From the NCBI GenBank assembly GCA_008690995.1, contig VRMN01000006.1, positions 196,501-260,500 on the forward strand: a stretch of DNA of 64,000 nt. Direction: 5' to 3'. This DNA is from Porphyridium purpureum (taxonomy: Eukaryota; Rhodophyta; Bangiophyceae; Porphyridiales; Porphyridiaceae). Below, in pieces: positions 8,727 to 19,053 of this stretch; the first letter of the stretch is position 1; each line of letters begins with the position of its first letter. The notes beneath the pieces were generated by a model. That model saw only the letters and a program-made list of their open reading frames with translations, made no database searches and was not told the DNA's origin. The position numbers and the translations under genes were made by a program.

Positions 8727-11612
8727 TCATTCACCGTCAAAGGTCTCCTTCTCGTCATACTTTGTTCGCGGTTCTTGATCAAAGTCAGTGTATCTACTAT
8801 CGAGGACGTCCTTGTCGATATTCGTGTCGTACAAGAAGTCGTCTTCGCCTCGCACCACGCGCACCGTAACCGGTGGAGGAGGTGGGGGTGTTTCTCTCTG
8901 GACATCCTTGTCGGTTTTCGGTTGCTGCACCTTGCTCGCTGAAGACGTGGATTCCTTCTTGCTACCGGGTGCGCTCTTCGGGGATGCCGATGCTCCTGCT
9001 TTCCCGGAATCGCCAGTTCCGCTGCTGCCGCTGCTGCCAGGCCCTGCAACAACCTCTCCGGACGAAACCAGGCCACTGCTGGGGCTTTTTTCAGTTCCAA
9101 AGATCTTGATCTGCCGCGGCAAGTCTTCTTCTTTCACCTTTGGCGCCTCAGTGGGCCCCGCACCTTGAGAACCAGTTCCTGGTGGCCCCTCACCTGGGGT
9201 CGGCTTATGTTTATCAGGATGTTCGCGGCCGTCGTGCTCCTTTCCGGCCTTATCAAATGGTGCTTTCTCGACAGGTCTGGTGCCAGAAGTCACGGAAGGA
9301 TCGCGCGACAGCAGGGCATCCGCTCCGCTTAAGGAAGGCGGCGATCCAGCAGCAGCAGCAGCAGCAGGACTTGACGGACCGCTGTCGCTCCGAGTGTCCC
9401 TGGACGGCGGAAGTTCATCCATGAAGAACGGATTACCCGTGTAGCTGTACCGCGTCTGCTCTGACGCGAAGCGGGCACCGTTCTTCTTGATGACGTCGTA
9501 CACCATCAACACGACGTCTTGCTGGACGCGGCGAAAGTCAGCCAAGAAGACCGACTTGGTGTAACACGAGAGCCAGATCATGACATACAGGGTATCGACG
9601 GATTCAACGTGACAAATGCGATGGCATCGCGGATCGAGATCGTTGTTTTCTTTCAGGCGCTGAGAGATCTGGTCGCAAATCGTTCCCGACTTGCCCAAGT
9701 CCTCCAGACGCAGCCTGATATCCTGTCGGATGCGCCGATTTGTCATTCGGCTTGGGTTCTCCATCACCATGGTCGAAAATCGCGAGTTCGGAACGTACAC
9801 AGGCCGTTTGTCCCATCGCCGAATACGTGTCTGGTACCATCCAATCTGCTCCACTACGCCATCAATCTGGTCGTTTTCGATCGAGCGTACCCACTCGCCC
9901 TGCACGAATGGGCGCGTTGCAATGACCATCAGCCCGCCAAAGAAGTTTGACATAATCTCACGACCTGCAAAACCGATCGCCACACCACCGATACCACCGA
10001 ACGCCAGCACAGTCTGCACATTCACGCCCATTGTGTCGAAGGAAATCAAAATTGCAATGATGAAGACAATCATCGTGGCGATACGCGACACCACGTCAAC
10101 CTGCGCCTTATCCACACGGGGGTCTCCATCGGTGAAGCGCGCGCGAATTAAATCGATCCACCTCTTCAGAAACCAGGCGGCTGCGAAAATGAAGCCCAGT
10201 TCACGAAGCATGCGGATGTACTTGACGAGACCAGTGGCAACGAGAGGCCGAGACACGACTTCGGCAAGCGAGGTTCCCACGATATAAACCGCCAAAAACT
10301 CGAGCGGCCTCTGCATGCATGAAATTACCGACCGCTCATATGGTAGCGCATTTCGATTGGGGTCGAATTTGCGGTGCAACCACTTTAGCGTGGTCGCAAC
10401 GCCCTGACGCAATAGAAGAACCAAACTGACAAAAAAGACGGCTTCCCAAGTCAGCTTTGCGACCTGCGGTCCTGTTGGAAGCGGGATGCCCGCGCTGGGA
10501 ATTACCTGAATGGCCCGCTTCACAGTCTGAATGACACGGGTCTTCTCAACGCGCGACCGCACGAGCATGCCCCGCAACGCTTCAGCCGCACGTGACATAC
10601 GTTCACTCTCCTGTGACTGGAGCTGGTTTGATCCGCGTGCACTCAAGTTTCCGCCCGCGTCCGACTGGGCCCTTTGTTGCGCTCCAGGGCCGTCTTCAGA
10701 TTTTGAATTTCGGCTGGACGCTTGAGATGCAGCTTCCATCTTTGACTGACTGGTACCATGCTGCTGTCCTTCTCCGGATTGTCCTTGTGTCGACTTTCCA
10801 TTTGCACCGTTTGCACTACTCGCACTAATGCCAGCTCCATTCGGAACCGCATTGCCAGATGACTGCAAGTCACTCTGCTTTTTCGCCTGGCGCTGTTCCT
10901 GAGACTGTTGTTGTTGTTGTTGTTGTTGCTGCTGCTGCTGCTGCTGCTGAGATGCTTGCCTTTTCCCGTTACTTCCTGTCCCGTTTTCCCTCGTGATTTT
11001 TGTGACATCTATGCTTGACACATGAATACTGTGTTCTTCAGCTTCCAGAGAGTCCAACGGAAGCGTCGTCTGACCAACTACTGGATTCACGCCCATCGTG
11101 CCCGCCGCTGACCTCACATTGAACTGCTCCTCACTGATAGCATTGCCACAAAGAGCCACGGGAGTCACAGACACAACATGCCACTCGTCGCTGTGTCCAT
11201 CGGAACTTGCGATGGCATTCGCAGCAAACACGCCAGACGTAGCAGCGGAAACGCGGCGCTGTTTTATCCTTAACAGAACTCTTTTCTCCTTCACAGCCAG
11301 AGCCTCACGCTGCTCGTCAACCTGTTGACGCTCGGAATGTGCGGCCAGGTTCTGACCGCGTCTCGACCTGTTCGCGAATGAGCAGCATCTCACTGCATGC
11401 GCGCAGGAGCTTGGTACGTCACTTCTTCGCAAACGGAGCCACTTCCACGGCGATGCACAGACGAACGCCGCGCTCACACCACTGTGACGCGTCAGCCGAG
11501 CGTTTTGTTGCGCGAACATGAACTCTTCTGTTGCGCTGTCCGCGCCACCACACGTCACACATTTGTCAGCAGGCTCCGTGCGCCCACGATTGAGCACGTG
11601 GCCTTTCGTCAT
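8727..11612 (-). CDS. MscS-family mechanosensitive ion channel, probably organellar
   Basis: 961 residues from the ATG at 11612; an in-frame ATG at 11519 (MFAQQNARLTRHSGVSAAF) begins a more convincing transit-peptide-like stretch and is a real alternative start. The N-terminal third is disordered, with 15 consecutive Gln. Three or more hydrophobic segments follow (VFFVSLVLLLRQGVATTL; FLAVYIVGTSLAEVV; MIVFIIAILISF). The pore helix and beta domain are classic MscS: VQTVLAFGGIGGVAIGFAGREIMSNFFGG, then IATRPFVQGEW and the PNSRFSTMVMENPSRMTNRRI block, close to plant MSL1-MSL3. The C-terminal ~250 residues are low complexity. MSL channels in plastids or mitochondria relieve osmotic stress. Confidence 0.88.
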   Translation of the reverse strand: MTKGHVLNRGRTEPADKCVTCGGADSATEEFMFAQQNARLTRHSGVSAAFVCASPWKWLRLRRSDVPSSCAHAVRCCSFANRSRRGQNLAAHSERQQVDEQREALAVKEKRVLLRIKQRRVSAATSGVFAANAIASSDGHSDEWHVVSVTPVALCGNAISEEQFNVRSAAGTMGVNPVVGQTTLPLDSLEAEEHSIHVSSIDVTKITRENGTGSNGKRQASQQQQQQQQQQQQQQQSQEQRQAKKQSDLQSSGNAVPNGAGISASSANGANGKSTQGQSGEGQQHGTSQSKMEAASQASSRNSKSEDGPGAQQRAQSDAGGNLSARGSNQLQSQESERMSRAAEALRGMLVRSRVEKTRVIQTVKRAIQVIPSAGIPLPTGPQVAKLTWEAVFFVSLVLLLRQGVATTLKWLHRKFDPNRNALPYERSVISCMQRPLEFLAVYIVGTSLAEVVSRPLVATGLVKYIRMLRELGFIFAAAWFLKRWIDLIRARFTDGDPRVDKAQVDVVSRIATMIVFIIAILISFDTMGVNVQTVLAFGGIGGVAIGFAGREIMSNFFGGLMVIATRPFVQGEWVRSIENDQIDGVVEQIGWYQTRIRRWDKRPVYVPNSRFSTMVMENPSRMTNRRIRQDIRLRLEDLGKSGTICDQISQRLKENNDLDPRCHRICHVESVDTLYVMIWLSCYTKSVFLADFRRVQQDVVLMVYDVIKKNGARFASEQTRYSYTGNPFFMDELPPSRDTRSDSGPSSPAAAAAAGSPPSLSGADALLSRDPSVTSGTRPVEKAPFDKAGKEHDGREHPDKHKPTPGEGPPGTGSQGAGPTEAPKVKEEDLPRQIKIFGTEKSPSSGLVSSGEVVAGPGSSGSSGTGDSGKAGASASPKSAPGSKKESTSSASKVQQPKTDKDVQRETPPPPPPVTVRVVRGEDDFLYDTNIDKDVLDSRYTDFDQEPRTKYDEKETFDGE
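10905..10949 (-). repeat. CAG/CAA trinucleotide run coding poly-Gln
   Basis: Fifteen in-frame Gln codons (CAG then CAA blocks on the minus strand) inside the MscS channel gene. A shorter CAG-type run at about 9350-9367 codes an Ala-rich segment (PAAAAAAAG) in the C-terminal tail of the same gene. Both are likely length-variable. Confidence 0.85.
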
Positions 11613-12558
11613 CTCATGCTCGTGTGCAAACTACCCACGCGCACGCCTATGCCTCCTCCACTTCCCCCGCTCCAATCTCCGGCTTTCACCTCTTTCCACT
11701 TCGGCCACGCATGAGCTACATTCTCCAATCCAACTCCACAGGCTCGTTATCACAAAACGAGGCCGTGTCATCATGGAAGCACTGGCCGCCCAGGCAGGGC
11801 CGCTACGACTTTCGAAACCGTGAACACGGGCACATGCGGGCCGGAGTTACATGAGCAACGGGCTATGAGCTGCGTGCAGACCTGCGCATGAAAAGATGAT
11901 TGGATCGTCCAGCATGCCAAACTCGAGCGGGATTCGGGAAGCCGCATCGAAAACTGACGGGCTTCGCTAGTTAAAGGAAAAAGAGAAGAGAAAAGGACAA
12001 GACAGCCCGACCTTTGCAGAACTCCATCTTGCTCACGCCACTCTGCAGCAGCCGGACTTCCACGCCGCGTACCCGTCGCCAGTGGAGCTCCTCGGTCCGA
12101 AGTCAGAGCCTCGCAGCTATGCCACAGTTTGGGCAAGTGTATGTGTAGGCGTGCATGCGTGTGTGTATGTGGGTGTGTCCATATGTAAAGCCTGAGCTTG
12201 CGTTGTGGTTGAACCGCGAGAATATCCTAGCTGGCGCTCGGCGCGACATGGCGCCGCCTCGCCGCCTTGCCGTCATGCCATGTCGCAGCAGCCACCTGTG
12301 CCACGGGACCAGCCGGCCAAGACTGCCTCCCGCGCACAAAGTACAGTGACGTCGTATTCACTGTACCGACGTCGAAAGGAGGGCGAGATCGTCGGGGCGA
12401 GCGCGGCGGCGTGCGCACAGAGGCTGAGAGGTATGTTTGGTGCTTGGTGGCGAGCGTGAAGACGAGGAGCCGCGTGGGTTGTGCGAGCAGTCGGTGGAGG
12501 ACGGAAGTGCCACCCGGCGTGTTGGCGTCCCGGCTTGCGTTTGACGCCAGGAAAAAGC
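11613..12558. promoter_or_regulatory. Divergent promoter region, MscS channel and ChlD
   Basis: About 950 bp with no gene I can support. It holds a GT-rich tract at roughly 12134-12186 and a perfect 8-bp inverted repeat, GTACAGTG at 12341-12348 and CACTGTAC at 12359-12366 with a 10-bp spacer, about 200 bp upstream of the ChlD start. The same word recurs upstream of other genes in the window. Confidence 0.45.
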
Positions 12559-14868
12559 ATGCCTGAAGTGGCGTTTGTAGGCGATGGCGCAGCGCCGCGC
12601 GCAGTGCGGCACGTGCCAACACCGCGCGCGTGTCCGGTTGCGTTCCGCGCATCACGGCCGACAGGCCTACGTCGTGCGCAAGTAGACGGACGCCGCGCGG
12701 CGCTGAAGAGCGCGCGGGTGCTCACGTGTATGGCGCTGTCGGCCGAGGAACGCGCGAGAATGGTTGACATGGAACTCGCGTCTTCGTCGCCCGCATCGCC
12801 CTCCGCGAAGGAGCAGGTCGGAAACGACCAGGAAGATTCGGCGTTTAAGAATGCGTTTCCGCTTGCCGCCGTCGTGGGACAGGACAAAATCAAGCTCGCG
12901 CTGCTGCTAGCCGCTGCAAACACCAAAGTCAATGGCATCTGCATTTCAGGGCGCCGCGGCACGGCCAAGTCTGTCATGGCGAGGGCCATTCACGCGCTGC
13001 TGCCTCCGATCGAGGTGGTAAAGGATTCTTTCTGGAATGAGCCTCCGCCGGCAGAGCGCGACGATACGCTGCAAACGCAGGTCATTCGAGCGCCGTTCGT
13101 GCAGGTGCCGTTGAATATTACGGAGGATCGACTCATCGGCTCGGTCGATGTCGAGCAATCCGTCCAAACGGGTCAGACTGTGTTCCAGCCAGGACTGCTG
13201 GCTAAGGCACATCGTGGGGTCCTGTACATTGACGAGATCAATCTCTTGGATGAAGGGATTGCGAACATTCTGATCAACGTGATCTCCGATGGACAAGTGC
13301 GTATCGAGCGCGAAGGCATTTCGATTGTGCATGAGTGTCGGCCGCTGGTCATCGCAACGTATAACCCGGAGGAAGGTGACTTGCGTCCGCACCTGCTTGA
13401 CCGCATCGCGATCGTGCTGTCGGCTGACAACGAGCCGCTGGATATGGAGCAGCGCCTCGAAGTTGTCGAGTCGGCGACGCAGTACGCCAATGACCCGGCC
13501 AAATTTGTGGAGACTGTCAATTCAGAGACAGACCAAATGGCCACGAACATTGTTCTTGCGCGCGAATACGTGAAGGACGCCACCCTTACAAAGAAGCAAA
13601 TCGAGTACATCGTCACGGAGGCGATTAATGCCGGCGTGCAAGGCCACCGGTCCGAAATTTATGCGATCGAAATTGCACGAGCTGCGGCGGCATTGGAGGG
13701 CCGAGATGTGGTGAGCGCGGATGACCTCAAACTTGCGGTCCAGCTCGCGATTTTCCCCCGCGCGCGTTTTGCGCCGCAGAACCCAGAAGAGGAGCAGCAA
13801 CAACAGCAGCAGCAACCACCACCGCCGCCGCCACCGTCCCCAGAAGATGACGACAAACCGGATGACGCGCTAGATGAGGAAGAAGACGACGAGGCGGACG
13901 AAGAGCGCGACAGCAACCAGGACGAGGAGGATGAGGAGCCCGAGGACGCGCCGGAGGTGCCCGAGGAGTTCATGTTCGACGCCGAGGCAGTCGACGTGGA
14001 CCCAGACCTGCTGCAAGGTACCAAGAGCCAAAAAGGCGGTGGTTCGGGCAAAGGCGGGCTGATTTTCTCGCAGGACCGTGGTCGGTACATCAAGGCGATG
14101 CTGCCGCGAGGCAACGTGATGCGCCTTGCTGTGGATGCTACGTTGCGTGCAGCGGCACCCTACCAGAAAGCGCGGCGACTGCGTGCACCGGAGGGTTCTC
14201 GACGCTCCGTGTTTGTCGAACAAGGCGATATGCGGATCAAGAAGCTGGCGAGAAGAGCCGGCGCCTTAATTGTGTTCCTGGTCGATGCGTCTGGCTCTAT
14301 GGCGCTAAATCGCATGAATGCTGCAAAGGGTGCGGCGATTAACTTGCTCACAGAGGCGTATCAGACGCGCGACCGTATTGCACTGATTCCGTGCCAGGGC
14401 GAGCGTGCCGAAGTGCTGCTTCCGCCGACCAAGTCGATCAGCATGGCCAAGAACCGCCTGGAGACAATGCCGTGCGGCGGCGGCTCTCCATTGGCCCACG
14501 GGCTTTTGCAGGCCGTGCGCGTAGGTACGAACGCGCAAAAGACGGGCGATACCGGCAAAGTCGTGGTTGTGTGCATCTCGGACGGCCGGGCAAATGTACC
14601 CCTGCACATCAGCGAGGGCGAAGAGCGCGAGGAGAAAATGGACAAGAAGGAAATGAAGGAGGAGATTCTTACGATCTGCCGCCAAGTTGGAGCACTTCCT
14701 GGCTTCCATTTGCTTTGCATTGACACAGAAAACCAGTTCGTATCTACTGGCGTTGCCAAGGATATGGCCAAGGCCGCGCGGGGCAACTACCATTATATTC
14801 CAAAGGCATCGCAAGACGCCGTGACAAACGTCGCGAGCAAAGCGATTTCTAACATTCGCCAAATGTAG
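12559..14868 (+). CDS. CHLD: Magnesium-protoporphyrin IX chelatase, subunit D (plastid-targeted)
   Basis: 769 residues from the ATG at 12559 ([10 protein letters not shown]...), which opens a basic transit-peptide-like region of ~75 residues. ChlD forms, with ChlI and ChlH, the complex that inserts Mg2+ into protoporphyrin IX, the first committed step of chlorophyll synthesis in the plastid stroma. It has an AAA+ domain with Walker A-like GRRGTAKS (~131) and IDEINLLDE (~224), an acidic linker with [14 protein letters not shown], and a C-terminal von Willebrand A domain with the MIDAS motif DASGS (~576), plus [10 protein letters not shown]. The poly-Pro/acidic linker and C-terminal vWA domain separate ChlD from the shorter ChlI. 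Confidence 0.95.
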   Translation: MPEVAFVGDGAAPRAVRHVPTPRACPVAFRASRPTGLRRAQVDGRRAALKSARVLTCMALSAEERARMVDMELASSSPASPSAKEQVGNDQEDSAFKNAFPLAAVVGQDKIKLALLLAAANTKVNGICISGRRGTAKSVMARAIHALLPPIEVVKDSFWNEPPPAERDDTLQTQVIRAPFVQVPLNITEDRLIGSVDVEQSVQTGQTVFQPGLLAKAHRGVLYIDEINLLDEGIANILINVISDGQVRIEREGISIVHECRPLVIATYNPEEGDLRPHLLDRIAIVLSADNEPLDMEQRLEVVESATQYANDPAKFVETVNSETDQMATNIVLAREYVKDATLTKKQIEYIVTEAINAGVQGHRSEIYAIEIARAAAALEGRDVVSADDLKLAVQLAIFPRARFAPQNPEEEQQQQQQQPPPPPPPSPEDDDKPDDALDEEEDDEADEERDSNQDEEDEEPEDAPEVPEEFMFDAEAVDVDPDLLQGTKSQKGGGSGKGGLIFSQDRGRYIKAMLPRGNVMRLAVDATLRAAAPYQKARRLRAPEGSRRSVFVEQGDMRIKKLARRAGALIVFLVDASGSMALNRMNAAKGAAINLLTEAYQTRDRIALIPCQGERAEVLLPPTKSISMAKNRLETMPCGGGSPLAHGLLQAVRVGTNAQKTGDTGKVVVVCISDGRANVPLHISEGEEREEKMDKKEMKEEILTICRQVGALPGFHLLCIDTENQFVSTGVAKDMAKAARGNYHYIPKASQDAVTNVASKAISNIRQM

Positions 14869-15142
14869 CACTGTGAAGGGGATTCGCAGAAATTCGACAG
14901 AGAAAAGAGGGCGTCCGTCTTTTGAAATGCGTATGGCTTCTTCATAAACTTGAACCTGGCATTAGAGTGACGCAGCCGTCGCGGCACGGCGCGGCATGCC
15001 TACTACTTCAATATATGGTCTGAGCGGCCAAGCATGGAGCCGTTCTCACCGTAGCATACAGACCCGAGCCATACGCGTGCGGCACTCTCCACACTCCATG
15101 CGTTAAACCGGGCAAGAAACTGCTGCTTTCGCTGCAAGGAAC
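14869..15142. other. Convergent 3' intergenic region
   Basis: 274 bp between the ChlD stop and the stop of the small minus-strand gene. I see no gene in it. Confidence 0.4.
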
Positions 15143-15583
15143 CTATTTCTTCTTGAAGAGGCCAAAAATTTGTTTGGACCCTGAGCCGCGACCTGGGGAG
15201 ACGGTATCCGAGCCTTTTCGGGACGAGGATGCATCTCTTTCGGCCATCGAGAAACCCGATGGTGACGACGGCGTCAGGAATGACTTCATCGCACCTGAGC
15301 CTGAGCCTTGCGCTGCCTTTTCCTTTTGCTTCTTCTCATTCCATATTCTTATCTGATCCTCGTGTTCACTAATCATGTTTTGCAAATCTTGCGGCCTTGG
15401 CGTCACCTTGTGCTGCTCGCTCTCCGTCGATGCCGCACCGGAGGCCGCCCCAGTGTGGCTCCCTGCGGAGCCCGGCGTCTTTGCCTGGCGAAGTTGCATA
15501 TCTGCTTCCATTTGCTTACCAGATATGATCTGGATGTCTGCGGTATCATCCGCGTCCGGAAGCTCGAACAACTTTGCATCCAT
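15143..15583 (-). CDS. Hypothetical small hydrophilic protein
   Basis: 146 residues, ATG in a strong context (AGCCATGG). I do not recognise it. It begins MDAKLFELPDADDTADIQIISGK, has a Ser/Thr/Gly/Ala-rich middle, a short charged helix (MISEHEDQIRIWNEKKQKEK), and ends in a basic KQIFGLFKKK. There is no membrane segment or signal peptide. The context, amphipathic middle helix and lack of a better frame here make it likely real; the function is unknown. Confidence 0.55.
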   Translation of the reverse strand: MDAKLFELPDADDTADIQIISGKQMEADMQLRQAKTPGSAGSHTGAASGAASTESEQHKVTPRPQDLQNMISEHEDQIRIWNEKKQKEKAAQGSGSGAMKSFLTPSSPSGFSMAERDASSSRKGSDTVSPGRGSGSKQIFGLFKKK

Positions 15584-16186
15584 GGCTCACGGCAAGTAGA
15601 TCTTCTGGGTCGCTGAGCCTTGCGCACTTACGAGCGGAAGCCGTTGCGCCGGTCGGATAGCACACGCACGAATCCACGCAAACCCCTGCCAAGCTGCCCA
15701 ATAAATTAGAGCCGCGCTCGCACCTCCGCGCGGGCGACGCTCGGGGGCGTAATGTTCCGACCCAAGAAGAAAGCCCGCCCGTGGGGTTGGCGCGTTCCGG
15801 CACAGCTGCGCGGTTCGGCGACTCGAATTCCCGGTGCGCGCGCACACGCACGCAGACAGGGGGACGTGCGGGGCGGAGTCCGAGCCTCGACGCAGAGCGC
15901 TGGACGCCGCAAGTCAAATTGAGTGAGCAGGCCGCACGCCGCGAGTCACTTGGTTCGATGTGCTGCGCGCGCTCGTCCCCACACTCTCTCACGCTGTGGC
16001 GCTTGCTTGTCATCACGAGCGCTCAGCGCCGGCTGAAGTAAAGTGATGGGTGTACTGTCCACTGAACCTCCTCATTAGGATAAGAAGAAGGGGACTGTAC
16101 CTCCTTGTGGTTCTGGGCAAGCGAGGCAGAATGGCCAATTGTGGGAGTGGAGGAGCTGGGAGGAGGGAGGAGCGAGACCGGTTGAG
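15584..16186. promoter_or_regulatory. Divergent promoter region with ACTGTAC element
   Basis: 603 bp between two divergent starts. ACTGTAC at 16094-16100, within GGGACTGTACCTCC, lies about 90 bp upstream of the C2-domain gene; almost the same 14-mer recurs at 60884-60897 upstream of the Arf-like gene. No open frame here is convincing. Confidence 0.4.
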
Positions 16187-17584
16187 ATGGAGCGGGAGGC
16201 GACGGAGCGTGAGCGGGACACGGAGCCCAAGTCGCCGTCGTCGGTGTCGGCGCTGATGCGGCGCAGTATTTCGGCGCGGACGGTGCCCAGTGTGCCCAAG
16301 TTGTCCCGCTCGTACTTGCAAGGGCCGCGCATGCTGCTGACCATGCAGGCGTACAATTTGTGCCTGCCGTCTGGCACTGCGATGAGCGCCAAGATGTTTT
16401 CGCAGATCTCGGTGCTCAAGCGCAGTCTGGCCGCAAAGGATACCCCGGCCTGGGAGTGGAACCTGGCGATGCAGTCGGAGCTCGCGTACGATCGCGAAAA
16501 TCCCAAGTGGGTGCAGTACGCCGTCTTCCCAGAGTTTCTCGCCAAGGACCTCGTCTTGCGCTTTGAGGTTCGCGCCGTGGAGCAAAACGCAATAGCACTC
16601 ATGAACAAAAAGCCGGTCGTCGTCGGATTCACCGAGACAAGTCTGGCAGTGGCGGTGGGTGCCGAAAACGGTGTGCTGGACTGCGAGCTGGAGAACGAGG
16701 AGAACGGTGAGCTGACGGGCGCCGTGCTGTACGTCTTTGCGCACCGAATCAGGCAGCTCGCTGTTCGACGGGTTAATTTCAAAATGACGTGGTCAGGTGT
16801 TGGCATGTTGTACGAAAGGTGCAAATTCATCATTTGGCGGAGGATACCTGGCTCCGCACAGTATCAGACCCCCATCTTTGTCAGCGACACCATAAGCAAA
16901 CCTGGAACCACAACCGTTGCGTCTCTACCGGCTGAATGCCTCGCGGAGGGGCTAGACACACGACTACGAGTAGAGTTTCTGGACTGGGGCAAGGGCAGAA
17001 AACGGATCGGCGAGTTCCAGGGACTGCTCGGCGCGTTTCGGGAAATCCCAATCCCTCCAAATGCTGACCGCATGGTGTTCTCCCCTCACATCAAGGTGAA
17101 CATTTTCCACGGCTTGGTGAATCTTCGCAAGCGCAAAGAGAGCGATGACGAGTGGATGTTTGATTTTCATGTTATTATTCACAGAGAAGCAGCATCGAGC
17201 GCTCCCCAAATTTCATCTAATGTTGAAGTGCAATCTATGGTAAGCAGGCAAGGTTCATCGAGTTCGACGCGCTCAGTATCAGCAACGGAACCACTGAGGC
17301 CGGTAGAACGGCGATCGGGAATGTCACTAACGAGGTCGTCGACTGCTGATGCCTACGCTGTGGTTGGCGACAAGTTGTTCAATGGCGATGGATATCATTC
17401 TGTCCGGTCTGGCCCGCCACTCCCCGGGGATCTGAAGCGAGGAACATCAGTGCCGCTTCCGCATGGGTCGATGGGTTCGACGTATGCCACCCCACCTGGG
17501 TTGAATGGGTCTTCGCGTGCGAGAATGAAGATGCGCTCATCCGGTGGACCTCAATCTCCGGCGCCCTCCACACCGCAAAGGTAA
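16187..17584 (+). CDS. C2-domain protein, copine-like without a vWA domain
   Basis: 465 residues from the ATG at 16187; the frame continues upstream only to a TTG. Two C2-like regions can be read. The first (~80-195) contains EWNLAMQSELAYDRENPKWVQY and a string of beta-rich segments. The second (~205-320) starts VNFKMTWSGVGM and holds CKFIIWRRIPGS and LRVEFLDWGKGRKRIGEFQGLLG, matching the YRI...VECYDWD...HDLIGE part of copine C2B domains. The C-terminal ~130 residues are Ser/Gly/Pro-rich and disordered, in place of the copine vWA domain. C2 domains bind Ca2+ and phospholipids; several canonical Ca2+-binding Asp are not evident, so Ca2+ dependence is open. Confidence 0.6.
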   Translation: MEREATERERDTEPKSPSSVSALMRRSISARTVPSVPKLSRSYLQGPRMLLTMQAYNLCLPSGTAMSAKMFSQISVLKRSLAAKDTPAWEWNLAMQSELAYDRENPKWVQYAVFPEFLAKDLVLRFEVRAVEQNAIALMNKKPVVVGFTETSLAVAVGAENGVLDCELENEENGELTGAVLYVFAHRIRQLAVRRVNFKMTWSGVGMLYERCKFIIWRRIPGSAQYQTPIFVSDTISKPGTTTVASLPAECLAEGLDTRLRVEFLDWGKGRKRIGEFQGLLGAFREIPIPPNADRMVFSPHIKVNIFHGLVNLRKRKESDDEWMFDFHVIIHREAASSAPQISSNVEVQSMVSRQGSSSSTRSVSATEPLRPVERRSGMSLTRSSTADAYAVVGDKLFNGDGYHSVRSGPPLPGDLKRGTSVPLPHGSMGSTYATPPGLNGSSRARMKMRSSGGPQSPAPSTPQR

Positions 17585-17790
17585 AAGATGGAGGTGGATC
17601 CACGCCGCGAACGAAGGCCAGGTCTCGAGATCATGAATCGGTCCATGTGACCCTAAGTTTTTGGCAGTTTGCGAGCGCCAGGATGATGACCTGAACGGGT
17701 GCGCGAGAGTGTTTGTAGCATGCGGCAGGAGTACGATAATTTATTGCACAGAACAGTTATTTTATTTTGTAAGTTCGTTTGAGTTGTCCT

Positions 17791-18906
17791 TCATTCTCTG
17801 GAATCTGAGGCTCTCCCTGGCGACGGCGCCATTCCGCTTTGCTGTGCTAGCATGCTCATCTGCTGCAAAAACATGCTGAAGTGCAGCGGCGTCAGCCCCT
17901 CGAACACCGGCTGCGACGGCTGGCTGCCGGGCCCCATCGCAGCCAGCGCGGACATCAGCGCCGCGGGGTCCATCATGCTCGGCAGCACCGCCGCGTTTGC
18001 GGGTCTCGTCGTGGTTGCACCGCCGGCAGCCGCGTTCACGCCAGCGACCGCTGCGCTGCCACCACCCGCGCCGCCTTTCTTCCCCTTGCACCCATGCGCC
18101 CGCGACGGACGGGTGCGCTGCGTGTTCTTCTTGTACACGTTGCACTGCGCACGCGTCGGGCAAATGCGCATGCAGTGGCAGCAGTACCACTCGTTGTCCG
18201 GCGCGGTCGCCAGCTCAAAGTCCCACCCGTTCTCCGCAAAGCACTTTTCGCAAATCACCTTGCGGCACGAGCCCGTCTGCACATTGTAGCACACCGCCTG
18301 CCGCACCACCTTGGCGCTCTTGGTGCAGATGTGGCAGAAGCGCGACGGCTCCACCGCCACGTCGTCCGTGGTGTCTACGGCCCCCGGCAGGTCGCCCGTC
18401 CCGTAGATCTGCGACATCAGCGGGCTCATGAACCGCGACGAGCCGCCCGGTGACGCCTTGTTGCCCGTCTTCACATGCTTACGCGCTGAGATCTCTGGGT
18501 AGAACAGGCCCAGCTCCGAGTCCACCGTGTTGCACACGGAGTCACTCGCTTCGCCGACGGCCTTCATTGCCTCCAGCGACCGCTTGCTCGAGCACGGTGT
18601 CAGCATCTCGGGCGTGACCGCCTCCAGTGCAAACGCCTCGTGCATGGGCATGGTCATGGCCTTGCACGGGTGTGGCGTCACTTGCTCGATGCTCGGCGGT
18701 AAGCTGGACAGCGAGCTGATCATCGCATCATCGACGTCGAAATCAGCCAGGAACGAGAACTCGTCGTCCGCGGCGTCGAAGCCACGCGCTTGAAGGCTGC
18801 TGAGCGCGTGCTTGCACGCCTCACCTTGAGTGTCAGGGTCTGTCCACGTGCTGCCAGAGTCGGCAAACACGTCCTCGAGCTCTGCCGTGATATCCACGGT
18901 CTCCAT
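17791..18906 (-). CDS. zf-4CXXC_R1-type zinc-finger protein, copy A
   Basis: 371 residues, ATG at 18906. The N-terminal ~180 residues are acidic and Ser/Thr-rich. The Cys-rich block (about residues 190-265) runs FCHIC...AVC...GSC...VICEKCF...WYCCHCMRICP...QC, matching the zf-4CXXC_R1 (CDCA7/R1) zinc-finger layout, followed by a basic stretch (RTRPSRAHGCKGKKG) and a Pro/Met/Gln-rich tail. Known members are nuclear and bind DNA or chromatin. From Val-13 to Gly-364 it is identical to copy B at 20926-22044; it differs at two N-terminal residues and in the last few residues (RASDSRE here). A TATATAAAG lies 147 bp upstream of the ATG. Confidence 0.8.
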   Translation of the reverse strand: METVDITAELEDVFADSGSTWTDPDTQGEACKHALSSLQARGFDAADDEFSFLADFDVDDAMISSLSSLPPSIEQVTPHPCKAMTMPMHEAFALEAVTPEMLTPCSSKRSLEAMKAVGEASDSVCNTVDSELGLFYPEISARKHVKTGNKASPGGSSRFMSPLMSQIYGTGDLPGAVDTTDDVAVEPSRFCHICTKSAKVVRQAVCYNVQTGSCRKVICEKCFAENGWDFELATAPDNEWYCCHCMRICPTRAQCNVYKKNTQRTRPSRAHGCKGKKGGAGGGSAAVAGVNAAAGGATTTRPANAAVLPSMMDPAALMSALAAMGPGSQPSQPVFEGLTPLHFSMFLQQMSMLAQQSGMAPSPGRASDSRE

Positions 18907-18941
18907 GGTCTCTTAACCCAACGTTTCCTCCGTGCGGCAAA
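17813..18941 (-). repeat. Inverted repeat arm A (1,129 bp)
   Basis: This arm is the reverse complement of 20891-22019, with A position plus B position equal to 39832. By eye the only mismatches are five in the first 70 bp of the 5' end (opposite 20902, 20919, 20940, 20945 and 20957). Segments I compared base by base downstream are identical, and the remaining frames on both strands translate identically. Similarity stops abruptly at 17813 and fades at 18941. Confidence 0.92.
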
Positions 18942-19044
18942 AGCTACAGAGAAGGAACGCAGCTCTGTTCCCTGCTCGTCAGCAACAGTCATGCCAGCCT
19001 CTTACTCTCCGCGACCAAGCGCGCACAGGCGTCCGACAGGCCCG

Positions 19045-19053
19045 CTTTATATA
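19045..19053 (-). promoter_or_regulatory. TATA box candidate, zinc-finger copy A
   Basis: TATATAAAG on the minus strand followed by CGGGCC, 147 bp upstream of the copy A ATG. It is the clearest TATA-like element seen upstream of a gene in this window. Confidence 0.5.

Noticed and set aside
10905-10949. Tandem repeats as a CRISPR array
   Set aside because: These are trinucleotide runs in coding sequence, and the other arrays are micro- or minisatellites without spacers.
15546-16016. 156-codon minus-strand frame
   Set aside because: Arg/Cys/Pro-rich shadow in GC-rich intergenic DNA, overlapping the better-supported small gene at 15143-15583 in another frame.
17881-18453. 190-codon frame antisense to the zinc-finger gene, also present in copy B
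   Set aside because: It is His/Arg/Ala-rich and is preserved in both copies only because the DNA itself is identical.
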